Shown here: positions 25,060-34,411 of the stretch, in pieces | How positions within the stretch are numbered: the stretch's first letter is position 1 | Layout of the letters: every line of letters begins with the position of its first letter | Assembly: GCA_035634255.1 (NCBI GenBank) | Contig: DASQDI010000121.1 | Coordinates: 1-44,302 of the forward strand | Source: DATLMR01 sp035634255 | GTDB taxonomy: Bacteria; Acidobacteriota; Blastocatellia; UBA7656 | Direction: 5' to 3' | Length of the DNA stretch: 44,302 bases | Program-made: the position numbers and the translations under genes | The notes under the pieces: model-generated | Seen by the model: the letters and a program-made list of their open reading frames with translations, nothing else | Databases searched by the model: none | Told to the model about the DNA's origin: nothing

Positions 25060-26415
25060 ATGCTAAGCATAAACACGATACTGCTGCTGGTCGCGCCCGA
25101 GTGGGTCCTGCGCCTGACGGGGGAGCGGCAGCCGGACGTTTTCTGGGCCGAGTACATCGTCTGGCCGCTGATCCAGATAGCCCTGGTCCTGTTCATCATC
25201 CTGACCCTCGTCGCCTACCTCGTCTACCTGGAGCGGAAGGTCTCCGCGTTCATCCAGGCGCGGCTCGGCCCGATGCGCGTGGGCCCGTGGGGCCTGTTGC
25301 AGCCGGCGGCCGACGGGCTCAAGCTCCTGCTCAAAGAAGACATCATCCCCCTGAAGGCCGACCGCGCGGTCTTCATGATAGCCCCGATCATCTCCGTGGT
25401 CGCGGCGCTCGTGGTGCTGTCGGTGATCCCGTGGGGCGCGGCCTGGGCGACCATAGCGAACATAAACATCGGGCTGCTCTTCATCCTCGCGGTCTCCTCC
25501 GTGAGCGTGCTCGGCCTCGTGCTCGCGGGGTGGTCGTCGAATTCGAAGTACTCCCTGCTCGGGGCCCTGCGGTCGTCGGCGCAGATGGTGAGCTACGAAG
25601 TCGGCATGGGGCTCTCGATCATAGGCGCCCTGATGTTCGCGAAGACCCTCTCGATGTCGGGCATCATCGACGCGCAGAGGGCGGACGGGGTCTGGTACGT
25701 CTTCTTCCAGCCCATCGGGTTCCTCGTCTACCTCATCAGCGCGCTCGGGGAGACGAACCGCGCGCCGTTCGACCTGCCCGAAGCGGAGTCGGAGCTCGTG
25801 GCCGGCTACCACACGGAGTACTCGGGGTTCAGGTGGGCGCTCTTCTTCATGGCCGAATACACCGCGATGATCGTGACTTCGGCCGTGGCCGTTACGCTCT
25901 TCCTCGGCGGCTGGCACTTCCCCGGCCTCGACTGGCTCAGGGGGCAGACAAACCAGGCCGTCTTCGTAATCGCGAGCGTGCTCATCTTCGCGGCCAAGCT
26001 GGCCGTGTTGATATACGCTTACATGTGGATCCGCTGGACGTGGCCGCGCTACCGCTACGACCAGCTGATGGACATCGGCTGGAAGTGGATGATCCCGGCG
26101 GGCCTCGCCAACATCGTGCTCACGGGCATCTACTACGTGCTGGCCATGCCGAAGGCCCAGGGCGGGCTCTTCGGCCTCATGCAGTCGCAGGCCACGCAGA
26201 TGGGCGAGCGGCTCGTCCCGACCGCGTGGGGCAAGCTCTATTTCATCGCCACGGGGTTCGCGGTCACGATCCCCCTGGTGTGGCTGCTGCTCGCGACCAT
26301 CAACCGCAGGTCTCGCGACTTCAACCTGCACGAGCAGCGCCAGCTTCAGATGAATCTCCGCCGCGAGAGAATTCAAAAGAGCGCCGAGCCGCAGGCGGCG
26401 GGGAGCGCTCAGTGA
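25060..26415 (+). CDS. nuoH: NADH-quinone oxidoreductase subunit H with extra C-terminal helix
   Basis: NuoH links the peripheral and membrane arms and lines the quinone tunnel. Conserved blocks are LVYLERKVSAFIQARLGPMR, LQPAADGLKLLLKEDIIP, YSLLGALRSSAQMVSYEV and ETNRAPFDLPEAESELVAGY, with the usual acidic residues. At 451 residues it is about 120 longer than typical: about 100 residues follow the normal end, including a further hydrophobic helix (YFIATGFAVTIPLVWLLLA) and a basic tail. It follows nuoD after 91 bases. Confidence 0.95.
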   Translation: MLSINTILLLVAPEWVLRLTGERQPDVFWAEYIVWPLIQIALVLFIILTLVAYLVYLERKVSAFIQARLGPMRVGPWGLLQPAADGLKLLLKEDIIPLKADRAVFMIAPIISVVAALVVLSVIPWGAAWATIANINIGLLFILAVSSVSVLGLVLAGWSSNSKYSLLGALRSSAQMVSYEVGMGLSIIGALMFAKTLSMSGIIDAQRADGVWYVFFQPIGFLVYLISALGETNRAPFDLPEAESELVAGYHTEYSGFRWALFFMAEYTAMIVTSAVAVTLFLGGWHFPGLDWLRGQTNQAVFVIASVLIFAAKLAVLIYAYMWIRWTWPRYRYDQLMDIGWKWMIPAGLANIVLTGIYYVLAMPKAQGGLFGLMQSQATQMGERLVPTAWGKLYFIATGFAVTIPLVWLLLATINRRSRDFNLHEQRQLQMNLRRERIQKSAEPQAAGSAQ

Positions 26416-26438
26416 CAGCGAAAATTTATAGGTGATTT

Positions 26439-26984
26439 ATGTCAGCAGCAATTACACCCGTCAGGAAACGCACCCTGGGAGAGCTGATCAGGCGTCTGCT
26501 CCTGCTCGACCTCTTCAAGGGGCTGGCCCTGACCTTCAAGTACAACCTGCGCGCCTTCTACGAGCCGCGCGACGGCGGCAACCCGAACCAGGCGATCTAC
26601 ACGGAGCAGTACCCGCTCGAGCCCGCGCGCGTGTCGGAGCGGTTCCGCGGCGCGCCGCGCCTGAACCTCGACCCCGACACGAGCGGGACGCTCTGCATAG
26701 CGTGCGACCTCTGCGCGCTCGCCTGCCCGGTCGACTGCATCGAGGTCGGCTCGATACGCCGCGAAGTGCGCGACGGCGAGAAGGTGAACAAGAAGAAGGT
26801 GCTCACCACTTTCACCTTCGACACCTCGCGCTGCATGTTCTGCAACCTCTGCTCGGAGGCCTGCCCGACCGACTGCCTTGAGTTGACGCAGAGCTTCGAG
26901 CTCGCCGTCTACCACCGCTCGGGCTTCCGGTGGGACCGCGAGATGCTGGAAAAAGGGATAAACTACGTCCGCTACACGAAGTGA
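26439..26984 (+). CDS. nuoI: NADH-quinone oxidoreductase subunit I, two 4Fe-4S clusters
   Basis: This 181-residue ferredoxin-like subunit carries electrons along the peripheral arm. It has two Cys motifs: CIACDLCALACPVDCIEV and CMFCNLCSEACPTDCLEL, giving the eight ligands of clusters N6a and N6b. The N-terminal helix (LFKGLALTFKYNLRAFYEP) contacts the membrane arm. A short basic insert (DGEKVNKKKVL) lies between the motifs. AGGTGA is close before the ATG. Confidence 0.96.
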   Translation: MSAAITPVRKRTLGELIRRLLLLDLFKGLALTFKYNLRAFYEPRDGGNPNQAIYTEQYPLEPARVSERFRGAPRLNLDPDTSGTLCIACDLCALACPVDCIEVGSIRREVRDGEKVNKKKVLTTFTFDTSRCMFCNLCSEACPTDCLELTQSFELAVYHRSGFRWDREMLEKGINYVRYTK

Positions 26985-27021
26985 GGCCGGGGCCGGCGGC
27001 CCGGAGAAGGAGGCTGAGGCG

Positions 27022-27615
27022 ATGAAGCTACAGGGGTGGGAGGCGGTAATATTCTACGTGCTGGCTGTGATGACGCTCGTGATGGGTGTGCTCGTGGTCA
27101 CGGCGCGGGTCGCGGTCCATTCGGCCCTGTTCCTGATCTCCACCCTCGTCAACGTCGCCCTGCTCTTCATCCTCCTACGGTCGGAGTTCGTCGCGGGCGT
27201 CCAGATACTCGTCTACGTGGGCGGGGTGATGGTGCTGTTCCTCTTCGTCATCATGCTCGTGCAGACGCGCGCCGAAGAGGAATCGCAGGTGAAGCTCTAC
27301 ACGTCGCAGATGGGGTGGGCCGTCGGCATAGCCATCATGCTTGCGCTCTCGGTCTTCTTCGCGATACAGCCGGCGCAGGGGGCGTTCCGCCCGCCCGACT
27401 CGGTCGTGGCGAGCCAGGCCGCCTCCGACAGCGGCAACCTGACCGGCCAGCGCTCGGGCGCGGGCTCCACTTCGAGCGACACGCAGAACGTCGGGGAGGC
27501 GCTCTACAAACAGGCGGCCCTGCCCTTCGAGATCGCTTCCCTCCTGCTGCTTGTGGCGATAGTGGGCGCGGTGCTGCTCGCGCGCGGCACGAAGCAGGAG
27601 AAGCTGCACGACTGA
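27022..27615 (+). CDS. nuoJ: NADH-quinone oxidoreductase subunit J
   Basis: This 197-residue membrane subunit has about five helices. Conserved features are VHSALFLISTLVNVALLFIL and FVAGVQILVYVGGVMVLFLF, the latter the pi-bulge helix involved in coupling. A 45-residue hydrophilic Ser/Gly/Gln stretch at 120-165 precedes the last helix and is longer than usual. AAGGAGG precedes the ATG by 8 bases. Spacing to nuoI is 37 bases. Confidence 0.95.
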   Translation: MKLQGWEAVIFYVLAVMTLVMGVLVVTARVAVHSALFLISTLVNVALLFILLRSEFVAGVQILVYVGGVMVLFLFVIMLVQTRAEEESQVKLYTSQMGWAVGIAIMLALSVFFAIQPAQGAFRPPDSVVASQAASDSGNLTGQRSGAGSTSSDTQNVGEALYKQAALPFEIASLLLLVAIVGAVLLARGTKQEKLHD

Positions 27616-27651
27616 GTTTAGATTGTTTACCGATTCGACTAGGAGGACGCT

Positions 27652-28077
27652 GTGATCAGTTTTGCCATTGGCGCGCTCTTCAGTGTCACCGCGCTGCTGC
27701 AAGCCACGAGCGAGCCGTTCGTCAAGCGATTCGAGCCCACGCCCATCAACTTCATCATGCTCAGCTTCCTGCTGTTCGTCATCGGAGTGGCGGGCGTCCT
27801 CTCGCGCAGGAACATCATCATCATCTTCATGTCGATAGAGCTCATACTGAACGCGGTCAACCTGAACCTGATCGCCTTCTCGCGCTATCTTCAGCTCAAC
27901 CAGGCGGCGTTCGCGGCCAAGGGGCTTGAGGTCAACCACCTATCGGGCCAGGTCTTTACGATTTTCGTGATAGTGGTGGCGGCGGCGGAAGCGGCCGTCG
28001 GGTTGGGCATCGTCATCTCCCTGTTCCGCAACCGCGAGACGGTGGCGATTGACGAGATTGATCTACTGAAGTGGTGA
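27652..28077 (+). CDS. nuoK: NADH-quinone oxidoreductase subunit K, extended N-terminus
   Basis: NuoK is an antiporter-like membrane subunit of three helices, usually about 100 residues. Here the conserved part starts at about residue 33 (NFIMLSFLLFVIGVAGVLSR) and continues with IIIIFMSIELILNAVNLNLI, with the essential helix-2 Glu in SIEL, then EAAVGLGIVISLFR with the second Glu. The GTG start at 27652, with AGGAGG five bases away, adds about 30 residues, including a partly hydrophobic segment. The total is 141 residues. Confidence 0.94.
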   Translation: MISFAIGALFSVTALLQATSEPFVKRFEPTPINFIMLSFLLFVIGVAGVLSRRNIIIIFMSIELILNAVNLNLIAFSRYLQLNQAAFAAKGLEVNHLSGQVFTIFVIVVAAAEAAVGLGIVISLFRNRETVAIDEIDLLKW

Positions 28078-28130
28078 TCGAAGCAAGGATCAGCAGACGG
28101 CCCTCGCCCGCGACAGGCGCCGGACGATTC

Positions 28131-28148
28131 GCCTGATTCGAATCAGGC
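28131..28148. repeat. Perfect 18-bp palindrome in nuoK-nuoL gap
   Basis: GCCTGATTCGAATCAGGC is a perfect dyad. As RNA it folds to a 7-bp stem with a TCGA loop. It could be an operator or an intra-operon RNA processing or stability hairpin. Confidence 0.55.
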
Positions 28149-28188
28149 TGGCGCGGCGGGGCGGGGCCGGAAGCCCGGTGATAATTCT

Positions 28189-30510
28189 ATGCTAAAACTT
28201 GTCTGGCTTATTCCGATCTTTCCTCTGCTCGGCTTCCTGATCAACTTTCTACTGGGCCGAAGGCTGCGCCTCAGCGAGCGCGCCGTCTCCCTCGTCGCGT
28301 GCGGGGTCATACTCGCCTCGCTCGTCCTCACGCTCGGCGCGTTCTACGACTACGCGGCCAACTACGCTCCCGCGAACGGCGACAGGCCCTACATCACGAG
28401 CGAGTCGGGCGGCTTCCCGCACTCGTTCACGTGGCTGCCCGGAGGCCGCGCGCACAAGACGCTCGGGCAGGAAGGGGGGCTCGCGAATTTCTCCATCGAG
28501 TGGAGCTACCAGATCGACCAGCTTTCGCTCGTGATGATGTTCGTCGTCACGTTCGTCGGCTTCCTGATCCACGTCTTCGCCACGGGCTACATGCACGGCG
28601 ACAAGGGGTTCTACAGGTTCTTCTCGTACCTGAACCTCTTCATGTTCATGATGCTCCTGCTCGTGATGGGCTCGAACTTCATGATCATGTTCGTCGGGTG
28701 GGAGGGCGTCGGGCTCTGCTCCTACCTGCTCATCGGCTATTACTTCGACCGACGCGAGGCCGGGGACGCCTCGAAGAAGGCATTCATAGTCAACCGCATC
28801 GGGGACTTCGGTTTCGCCCTCGCCATCATGGGCGTGTTCGCCACCTTCGGCACCCTCCAGTTCACCGAAGTCGCGCGGCTGATCGGGCCTTACCCGGTCG
28901 AGCAGTTGTGGCAGTTCGGGCTGATGTCGTGGCTCGCGCTCGGGCTCTTCATCGGGGCGACGGGCAAGAGCGCGCAGATACCCCTCTTCATCTGGCTGCC
29001 GGACGCGATGGCCGGCCCGACCCCCGTGTCGGCGCTCATCCACGCCGCGACCATGGTGACGGCGGGCGTATTCATGGTCACGCGCACCAACTTCATCTTC
29101 CAGAGGTCGATCACCCTGATGCTGGTGGTCGCGCTCATCGGGTGCCTCACGGCATTCGTCGCCGCGACAATCGGGATCACGCAGACGGACATCAAGAAGG
29201 TCCTCGCCTACTCGACCGTGTCGCAGCTCGGCTTCATGTTCCTGGCGGCGGGCGTCGGCGCGTTCGTCGCGGCGATCTTCCACGTCTTCACCCACGCATT
29301 CTTCAAGGCCCTGCTCTTCCTGGGCTCCGGCTCGGTCATCCACGGCATGCACCACGAGCAGGAGATGCCGCGGATGGGCGGGCTCCAGAAATACCTGCCG
29401 ACCACCTACAAGACCATGATGATGGGGTGGCTGGCCATCTGCGGCATCATCCCGTTCGCGGGCTTCTGGTCGAAGGACGAGATACTGTGGAAGACCTTCG
29501 ACACCCACTTGTTCGGCGGGGGTAAGATCCTCTGGTTCGTCGCGTTCTTCACGGCAGGGATGACGGCCTTCTACATGACCCGCCTGATGGCGCTCACCTT
29601 CTGGGGCGAGGAGCGGTTCCGCAAAATCCACGCGGGCGGCGAGGCCGACGAGGCGCACGCCTCCGCGCACGACAAAGACCATGCCGCGCACGACGCCGTA
29701 ACCGCTTCGGCCGGGGACCGGCCGCACCACCAGCCGGGCGAGCACGTCGGGGCGCACGACGCCCACGACCCGCGCGGGGCCCACGCGCATTTCGAGCCGC
29801 ACGAGTCGCCGCGCAGCATGACCGTCCCGCTCATCGTGCTCGCATTCTTCTCCGTCTTCGTCGGCCTGATCGGGATACCGCACGCCTTCCCCGCCCTGTT
29901 CGGGAGCCACGCGAACATCAACCTGTTCGAGCGCTGGCTCGACCCCGTGATCGCGAAGATACCCGCGGCCGGGGAAGCCTCGGCGCACGGCGAGGCCGCG
30001 CACGGGGCGGTCAACCCGATGGAGTACGTGCTGATCGTGCTCTCGCTCGCAATCGCCGGGGCGGGGATATACCTGGGCCGTCTGTTCTACCTCAAGCGCC
30101 CGGAACTCCCGCGCGTCTGGGGCGAGCGCCTGCGCCCGCTCTACACGCTCAGCTTCAACAAGTGGTACTGGGACTACCTGCTCGACGTGAAGGGGGTAGA
30201 GGCGGGCAAGAGGGTCAACAGCGGGCTCTGGAAGGTGGACGCGCGCGTGGTCGACGGGGGGGTGAACGGGACCGGGTGGCTCACCCGCTGGGGCGCGGCG
30301 ATCTCCAACGCCTGGGACAAGTACGTCGTGGACCTCGCGGTCAACGCCACGGGGAAGGTGACCTTCTGGAGCTCGTTCATATTCCGCGCGGTGCAGACGG
30401 GCCACTGGCAGAACTACGCCTTCGTATTCGCGGCGGGGCTCTTCGTCATTCTGGTGCTCTACCTGTTCCCCGCGGTCATGCTGACTTTCAGGGCCATCGC
30501 GGGCAGGTAG
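28189..30510 (+). CDS. nuoL: NADH-quinone oxidoreductase subunit L with His-rich loop
   Basis: This 773-residue Mrp-type antiporter subunit is the distal proton pump of complex I; E. coli NuoL is 613. Conserved parts include MFVGWEGVGLCSYLLIGYYF, GKSAQIPLFIWLPDAMAGPT, TPVSALIHAATMVTAGVFM and KVLAYSTVSQLGFMFLAAG, with the usual Lys, His and Glu residues. Between residues about 482 and 542 a hydrophilic loop contains 12 His. The C-terminal 150 residues hold the extra helices and the long lateral helix. The gap to nuoK is 111 bases. Confidence 0.96.
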   Translation: MLKLVWLIPIFPLLGFLINFLLGRRLRLSERAVSLVACGVILASLVLTLGAFYDYAANYAPANGDRPYITSESGGFPHSFTWLPGGRAHKTLGQEGGLANFSIEWSYQIDQLSLVMMFVVTFVGFLIHVFATGYMHGDKGFYRFFSYLNLFMFMMLLLVMGSNFMIMFVGWEGVGLCSYLLIGYYFDRREAGDASKKAFIVNRIGDFGFALAIMGVFATFGTLQFTEVARLIGPYPVEQLWQFGLMSWLALGLFIGATGKSAQIPLFIWLPDAMAGPTPVSALIHAATMVTAGVFMVTRTNFIFQRSITLMLVVALIGCLTAFVAATIGITQTDIKKVLAYSTVSQLGFMFLAAGVGAFVAAIFHVFTHAFFKALLFLGSGSVIHGMHHEQEMPRMGGLQKYLPTTYKTMMMGWLAICGIIPFAGFWSKDEILWKTFDTHLFGGGKILWFVAFFTAGMTAFYMTRLMALTFWGEERFRKIHAGGEADEAHASAHDKDHAAHDAVTASAGDRPHHQPGEHVGAHDAHDPRGAHAHFEPHESPRSMTVPLIVLAFFSVFVGLIGIPHAFPALFGSHANINLFERWLDPVIAKIPAAGEASAHGEAAHGAVNPMEYVLIVLSLAIAGAGIYLGRLFYLKRPELPRVWGERLRPLYTLSFNKWYWDYLLDVKGVEAGKRVNSGLWKVDARVVDGGVNGTGWLTRWGAAISNAWDKYVVDLAVNATGKVTFWSSFIFRAVQTGHWQNYAFVFAAGLFVILVLYLFPAVMLTFRAIAGR

Positions 30511-30605
30511 GGTCGATTCGAGATATTGATCTGAGACACCGCCCTTCGGGCCACGACGGTTGACCCGAAGCCGGTTCGCACACGCAATCAAAGGAGACTC
30601 TGGCT

Positions 30606-32396
30606 ATGGGCCAAATCGAGATACTGGGGATCGGCATCCTGTCGTGGGTGACGTGGCTCCCCACCGTTGGCGTGATCATACTCCTGTTCTTCAACAAGGC
30701 GAAGAACAATGCGATCCGCTGGTTCGCGAACATCTGGATCGGGCTCTGCTTCCTGATCTCGATCCCCCTGCTGACGGGGCTGAAGGGCGCGGGGCCGGGG
30801 TATGACAAGGCCCTCGGCGGGCTGCAATTCATCGAGAACTACGAGTGGATACCCCTGATCGGGGCGCGGTACCAACTGGGCGTCGATGGCCTGTCGCTCG
30901 TGCTCGTGATGCTGACGACGCTGCTGGGCGTGATCGGGGTGGTCGTCTCGTGGTCCTACATCCGCGACAAGGGCCGGGAGAAAGAGTACTACATCATGCT
31001 GCTGCTGCTGCAAAGCGGCATGATCGGCGCGTTCGTCGCGGCCGACCTCTTCCTCTTCTTCATCTTCTGGGAAGTGATGCTCGTGCCGATGTACTTCCTG
31101 ATAGGGATATGGGGGGGCAAGAACCGCCTGTATTCCGCCATCAAGTTCTTCCTCTACACTCTGGTCGGCTCGGTGGTGATGCTGCTCGCGGTCCTGAAGC
31201 TCTTCTTCATCTTCCCCGAAATGGTCAAGACCCAGGAGCAGAAACAGGCGGTCCTCGCCACGGCGCGGCGGCTCGCGACGAGCCCGGTCACGGGCCAGCC
31301 CAACGTGAAGATGTACAACATGGCCGAAGACGCGATCAACCGCGCCGCCGCCAACAACCTGCCTTCCGGCTACAGCCGCGGCTCTTTCAACATAACGGCG
31401 CTCACGGCCATCGGCCCGCACATCAAGGCCGTTTATGGGATGAGCCTGGTCATCTGGCTCTTCATCGGCTTCGCGCTCTCGTTCGCGATCAAGGTGCCGA
31501 TGTTCCCCTTCCACACGTGGCTGCCCGACGCGCACTACGACGCGCCGACGGCGGGCTCGGTCATACTGGCCGGCGTGCTGCTGAAGATGGGCACGTACGG
31601 CTTTATGCGGTTCTCGCTCCCGATGTTCCCGGACGCGGCCACGCACCCGACCGTGCGCAAGGTGATGGTCATACTCGCCATAATCGGCATCATCTACGGC
31701 GCGCTCGTGGCCATGGCGCAGAAGGACGTGAAGAAGCTGATAGCCTACTCGTCCGTCTCGCACCTGGGCTTCGTGATGCTCGGCCTCTTCGCCCTCAACC
31801 CGAACGGCATCAACGGGGCCGTGTTGCAGATGATCAACCACGGCATCTCCACGGGCGCGCTCTTCATGCTCGCCGGGATACTCTACGAGCGCAGGCACAC
31901 CTACGAGATCGCCGAGTTCGGGGGGCTGGCTCACGTCATGCCTGTCTACTCGACGATCTTCCTGATAGTGACGCTCTCCTCGCTCGGCCTGCCCCTGATG
32001 AACAACTTCATCGGGGAGTTCCTGACGCTCAGGGGCGCGTTCGAGGCCAACGTGTGGTGGGCCGGGTTCGCGACCCTCGGCATAATCCTCGGGGCGGCCT
32101 ACATGCTCTGGCTCTACCAGAGGGTCTTCTTCGGGCAGGTCACCAACCGCCTCAACGAGAAGCTGCCCGACCTGAACGGGCGGGAGGCCTGGCAGTTCGC
32201 GCCGCTCATCTTCCTGATCTTCTGGATCGGGATCTACCCGAAGCCCCTGATCGATTTTATCAACCCGCAGACGGAGACGGTGGTCGCGCAGGTGGTGCCC
32301 GACTACTTCGAGAAGTCTCAGGTGGCCGAGGACGGTCGCGAGGGCGAGCCCGCGGCCGAGCCCGAGGCAGGCGTTGACCCGGAAGTGACGAGGTGA
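30606..32396 (+). CDS. nuoM: NADH-quinone oxidoreductase subunit M
   Basis: This 596-residue antiporter-like proton-pumping subunit retains IFWEVMLVPMYFLIGIWGG (with the helix-5 Glu), AIKVPMFPFHTWLPDAHYDA, PTAGSVILAGVLLKMGTYG and KKLIAYSSVSHLGFVMLGL. A hydrophilic insertion of about 70 residues (EMVKTQEQKQAVLATARRLA through SFNITALTAIG) sits between two helices near residues 207-275. The C-terminal tail is acidic and Pro/Glu-rich. AAAGGAG lies upstream of the ATG. Confidence 0.96.
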   Translation: MGQIEILGIGILSWVTWLPTVGVIILLFFNKAKNNAIRWFANIWIGLCFLISIPLLTGLKGAGPGYDKALGGLQFIENYEWIPLIGARYQLGVDGLSLVLVMLTTLLGVIGVVVSWSYIRDKGREKEYYIMLLLLQSGMIGAFVAADLFLFFIFWEVMLVPMYFLIGIWGGKNRLYSAIKFFLYTLVGSVVMLLAVLKLFFIFPEMVKTQEQKQAVLATARRLATSPVTGQPNVKMYNMAEDAINRAAANNLPSGYSRGSFNITALTAIGPHIKAVYGMSLVIWLFIGFALSFAIKVPMFPFHTWLPDAHYDAPTAGSVILAGVLLKMGTYGFMRFSLPMFPDAATHPTVRKVMVILAIIGIIYGALVAMAQKDVKKLIAYSSVSHLGFVMLGLFALNPNGINGAVLQMINHGISTGALFMLAGILYERRHTYEIAEFGGLAHVMPVYSTIFLIVTLSSLGLPLMNNFIGEFLTLRGAFEANVWWAGFATLGIILGAAYMLWLYQRVFFGQVTNRLNEKLPDLNGREAWQFAPLIFLIFWIGIYPKPLIDFINPQTETVVAQVVPDYFEKSQVAEDGREGEPAAEPEAGVDPEVTR

Positions 32397-32446
32397 TACG
32401 CGGGCGCTTTAGGCCGCCCGCGAAAGGTACTCGCAAAAGGTAGACG

Positions 32447-34126
32447 ATGCAAGCACTGATACAAGCTACTTCAGCCCCGATAGACCTCCAGGTGATCATG
32501 GGCCAGACGGCCCAGCTCATCATGCCCGAAGTCATACTGACCCTGTTCGCCTGCGCGGCCCTCGTGCTCGACGTGATGCTGCCGAGGGACCGCAAGCAGG
32601 TCGTCGCGTGGGTGAGCCTCGCGGGGGTCGGGTTCTCGCTCGTCTCGCTCGGGGGGGCCTACTACAACGTCGTGCGCGGGGGGCTGTCGCAAAAAGGCTT
32701 CTTCGACATGATAGTACTGGACACGTACGCCATCGTCTTCAAGCTGATGTTCCTGATCGGCGCGGGCCTGTCGATCCTGCTGGCGATCAAGTACCTTGAG
32801 GTCGAGAGCGAGCAGAGGGGCGAGTATTACGCCCTGATACTGTTCGCAGTCGTCGGCATGATGTTCATGGCCTCGGGCATCGACCTGCTGACGCTGTTCA
32901 TCTCGCTTGAGCTGATGGCCATATCGGTCTACATCCTGGTCGGGTACCTGAGGCGCGACCAGAGGTCGAACGAGGCGGCGATGAAGTACTTCCTGCTCGG
33001 GGCCTTCTCGTCGGGCGTGCTGCTGTACGGCATCTCGATGATCTACGGGCTCACTGGCTCGACCAACCTCGCGGACATCGCGAGCGCCCTGCCCAAGGTC
33101 GCCGTCTCGAATTTCAACCTCTACCCAAACACGCCCGGCAGCACGTCGGCCGACATGCGGTACCTCGTGCTGCTGTCGATGATCCTGATGGCGGCCGGGA
33201 TGTTCTTCAAGGTCGCGGCGGTCCCTTTCCACATGTGGGCCCCCGACGCCTACGAGGGCGCGCCCACGTCGGTCACGGCCTTCATGTCGGTGGCCGTCAA
33301 GGCCGCCAGCTTCGCGATGTTCGGACGCCTCTTCCTCTACGGCATGCCCGACCTGAGGACCGCGATTCAGGGGGACTCCGTCACTGGCGTCGCCGCCCTG
33401 CCCGGATGGGCCTTGTTGCTCGGGGTGGTCTCCGCGGTGACGATGGTATGGGGGAACCTGGGGGCCCTGACGCAGGCGAACACCAAGCGCCTGCTCGCCT
33501 ACTCTTCGATCTCGCACGCGGGTTACACCCTGCTCGGCCTCATCGCGGGCAACACGACCGGGTACACGGGCTTCATAATCTACCTCTTCATCTACACGGT
33601 CATGAACCTGGGGGTCTTCGGCTGCATAATAGCGCTCAGGCGGCGCGGGATCGCGGGCGACCGACTCGAAGACCTCAACGGGCTGATGCGGAAAGCGCCC
33701 TGGCTCACCGTGATGATGACCATCTTCCTGCTCTCGCTCGGAGGCATACCGCCCACGGCCGGATTCATCGGCAAGTTCTACCTCTTCGCGGGGTTGATAG
33801 AGACGGGCAACCCGTGGCTCGTGCGGCTCGCCGTGCTCGCCGTGGTGATGAGCGCCGTGTCGCTCTACTACTACATCCGCTTCATCCGCGCCATGTACAT
33901 CGAGCCCTCGACGGAGCCGCAGCCGATCAGGTTGGCGCCCTCCCTTCAGGTCGCCCTGGGAGTCGCCGCCCTGCTCGTCATGCTCATGGGCATCTTCCCC
34001 CAACGCATAATAGACCTGACGCAGAAGGCCGCAACGTCGTCGGGGCTCAAGATCGGCGGCCCGCCTTCCCCGCAGGCTTCACCGACTCCGCCGCAATCGC
34101 GCCCGTCGAACGCGCCGCCCGGTTAG
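32447..34126 (+). CDS. nuoN: NADH-quinone oxidoreductase subunit N
   Basis: This 559-residue third antiporter-like subunit of complex I retains SLELMAISVYILVGYLRRDQ, AAVPFHMWAPDAYEGAPTSV, AFMSVAVKAASFAMF, KRLLAYSSISHAGYTLLGLI and GGIPPTAGFIGKFYLFAGL. The C-terminal 35 residues are a Pro/Ser/Gln-rich tail. It completes the membrane-arm gene set on this operon. The next gene starts 48 bases later. Confidence 0.96.
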   Translation: MQALIQATSAPIDLQVIMGQTAQLIMPEVILTLFACAALVLDVMLPRDRKQVVAWVSLAGVGFSLVSLGGAYYNVVRGGLSQKGFFDMIVLDTYAIVFKLMFLIGAGLSILLAIKYLEVESEQRGEYYALILFAVVGMMFMASGIDLLTLFISLELMAISVYILVGYLRRDQRSNEAAMKYFLLGAFSSGVLLYGISMIYGLTGSTNLADIASALPKVAVSNFNLYPNTPGSTSADMRYLVLLSMILMAAGMFFKVAAVPFHMWAPDAYEGAPTSVTAFMSVAVKAASFAMFGRLFLYGMPDLRTAIQGDSVTGVAALPGWALLLGVVSAVTMVWGNLGALTQANTKRLLAYSSISHAGYTLLGLIAGNTTGYTGFIIYLFIYTVMNLGVFGCIIALRRRGIAGDRLEDLNGLMRKAPWLTVMMTIFLLSLGGIPPTAGFIGKFYLFAGLIETGNPWLVRLAVLAVVMSAVSLYYYIRFIRAMYIEPSTEPQPIRLAPSLQVALGVAALLVMLMGIFPQRIIDLTQKAATSSGLKIGGPPSPQASPTPPQSRPSNAPPG

Positions 34127-34174
34127 GGCGAAGCCGAGGTGACGCCGGAGTGATCCTGGGGTGATGCCAGAGTT

Positions 34175-34411
34175 ATGTCGTCTGACAAGAACAAACAGGA
34201 CGGCGGCCCGAGCTGGCGGCAGTCGGTCGCCGCGATAGGGCTGGTGCTGGCGATCCCGTGGATGATTGGCGTGCCCGCGGTGATCGGCCACTACATCGAT
34301 AAGAGTTACGACACGGCCCCGCTCTGGTTTCTGGTGGGCCTCTTCATCGGGTTGTTCGGCACGGCCTTCGACATCTATAAGCTGCTCAAGCGCCTCGGCC
34401 AGCTCAAATGA
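34175..34411 (+). CDS. atpZ: AtpZ/AtpI-like membrane protein
   Basis: This 78-residue protein has two helices (VAAIGLVLAIPWMIGVPAVI and APLWFLVGLFIGLFGTAFDI), the last ending YKLLKRL, which is the AtpZ/AtpI-like pattern. AtpZ proteins usually precede atpI/atpB of the F-type ATP synthase and may aid Mg2+ or assembly functions. Here no ATP synthase genes follow. It sits 48 bases after nuoN, and its TGA overlaps the next ATG. The family is supported, but the name is by similarity only. Confidence 0.75.
   Translation: MSSDKNKQDGGPSWRQSVAAIGLVLAIPWMIGVPAVIGHYIDKSYDTAPLWFLVGLFIGLFGTAFDIYKLLKRLGQLK

Noticed and set aside
28249..30591. Very long antisense ORF opposite nuoL, and similar ones opposite nuoH, nuoM and nuoN
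   Set aside because: They are mirrors of the GC-rich codon bias of conserved nuo genes, with no family features.
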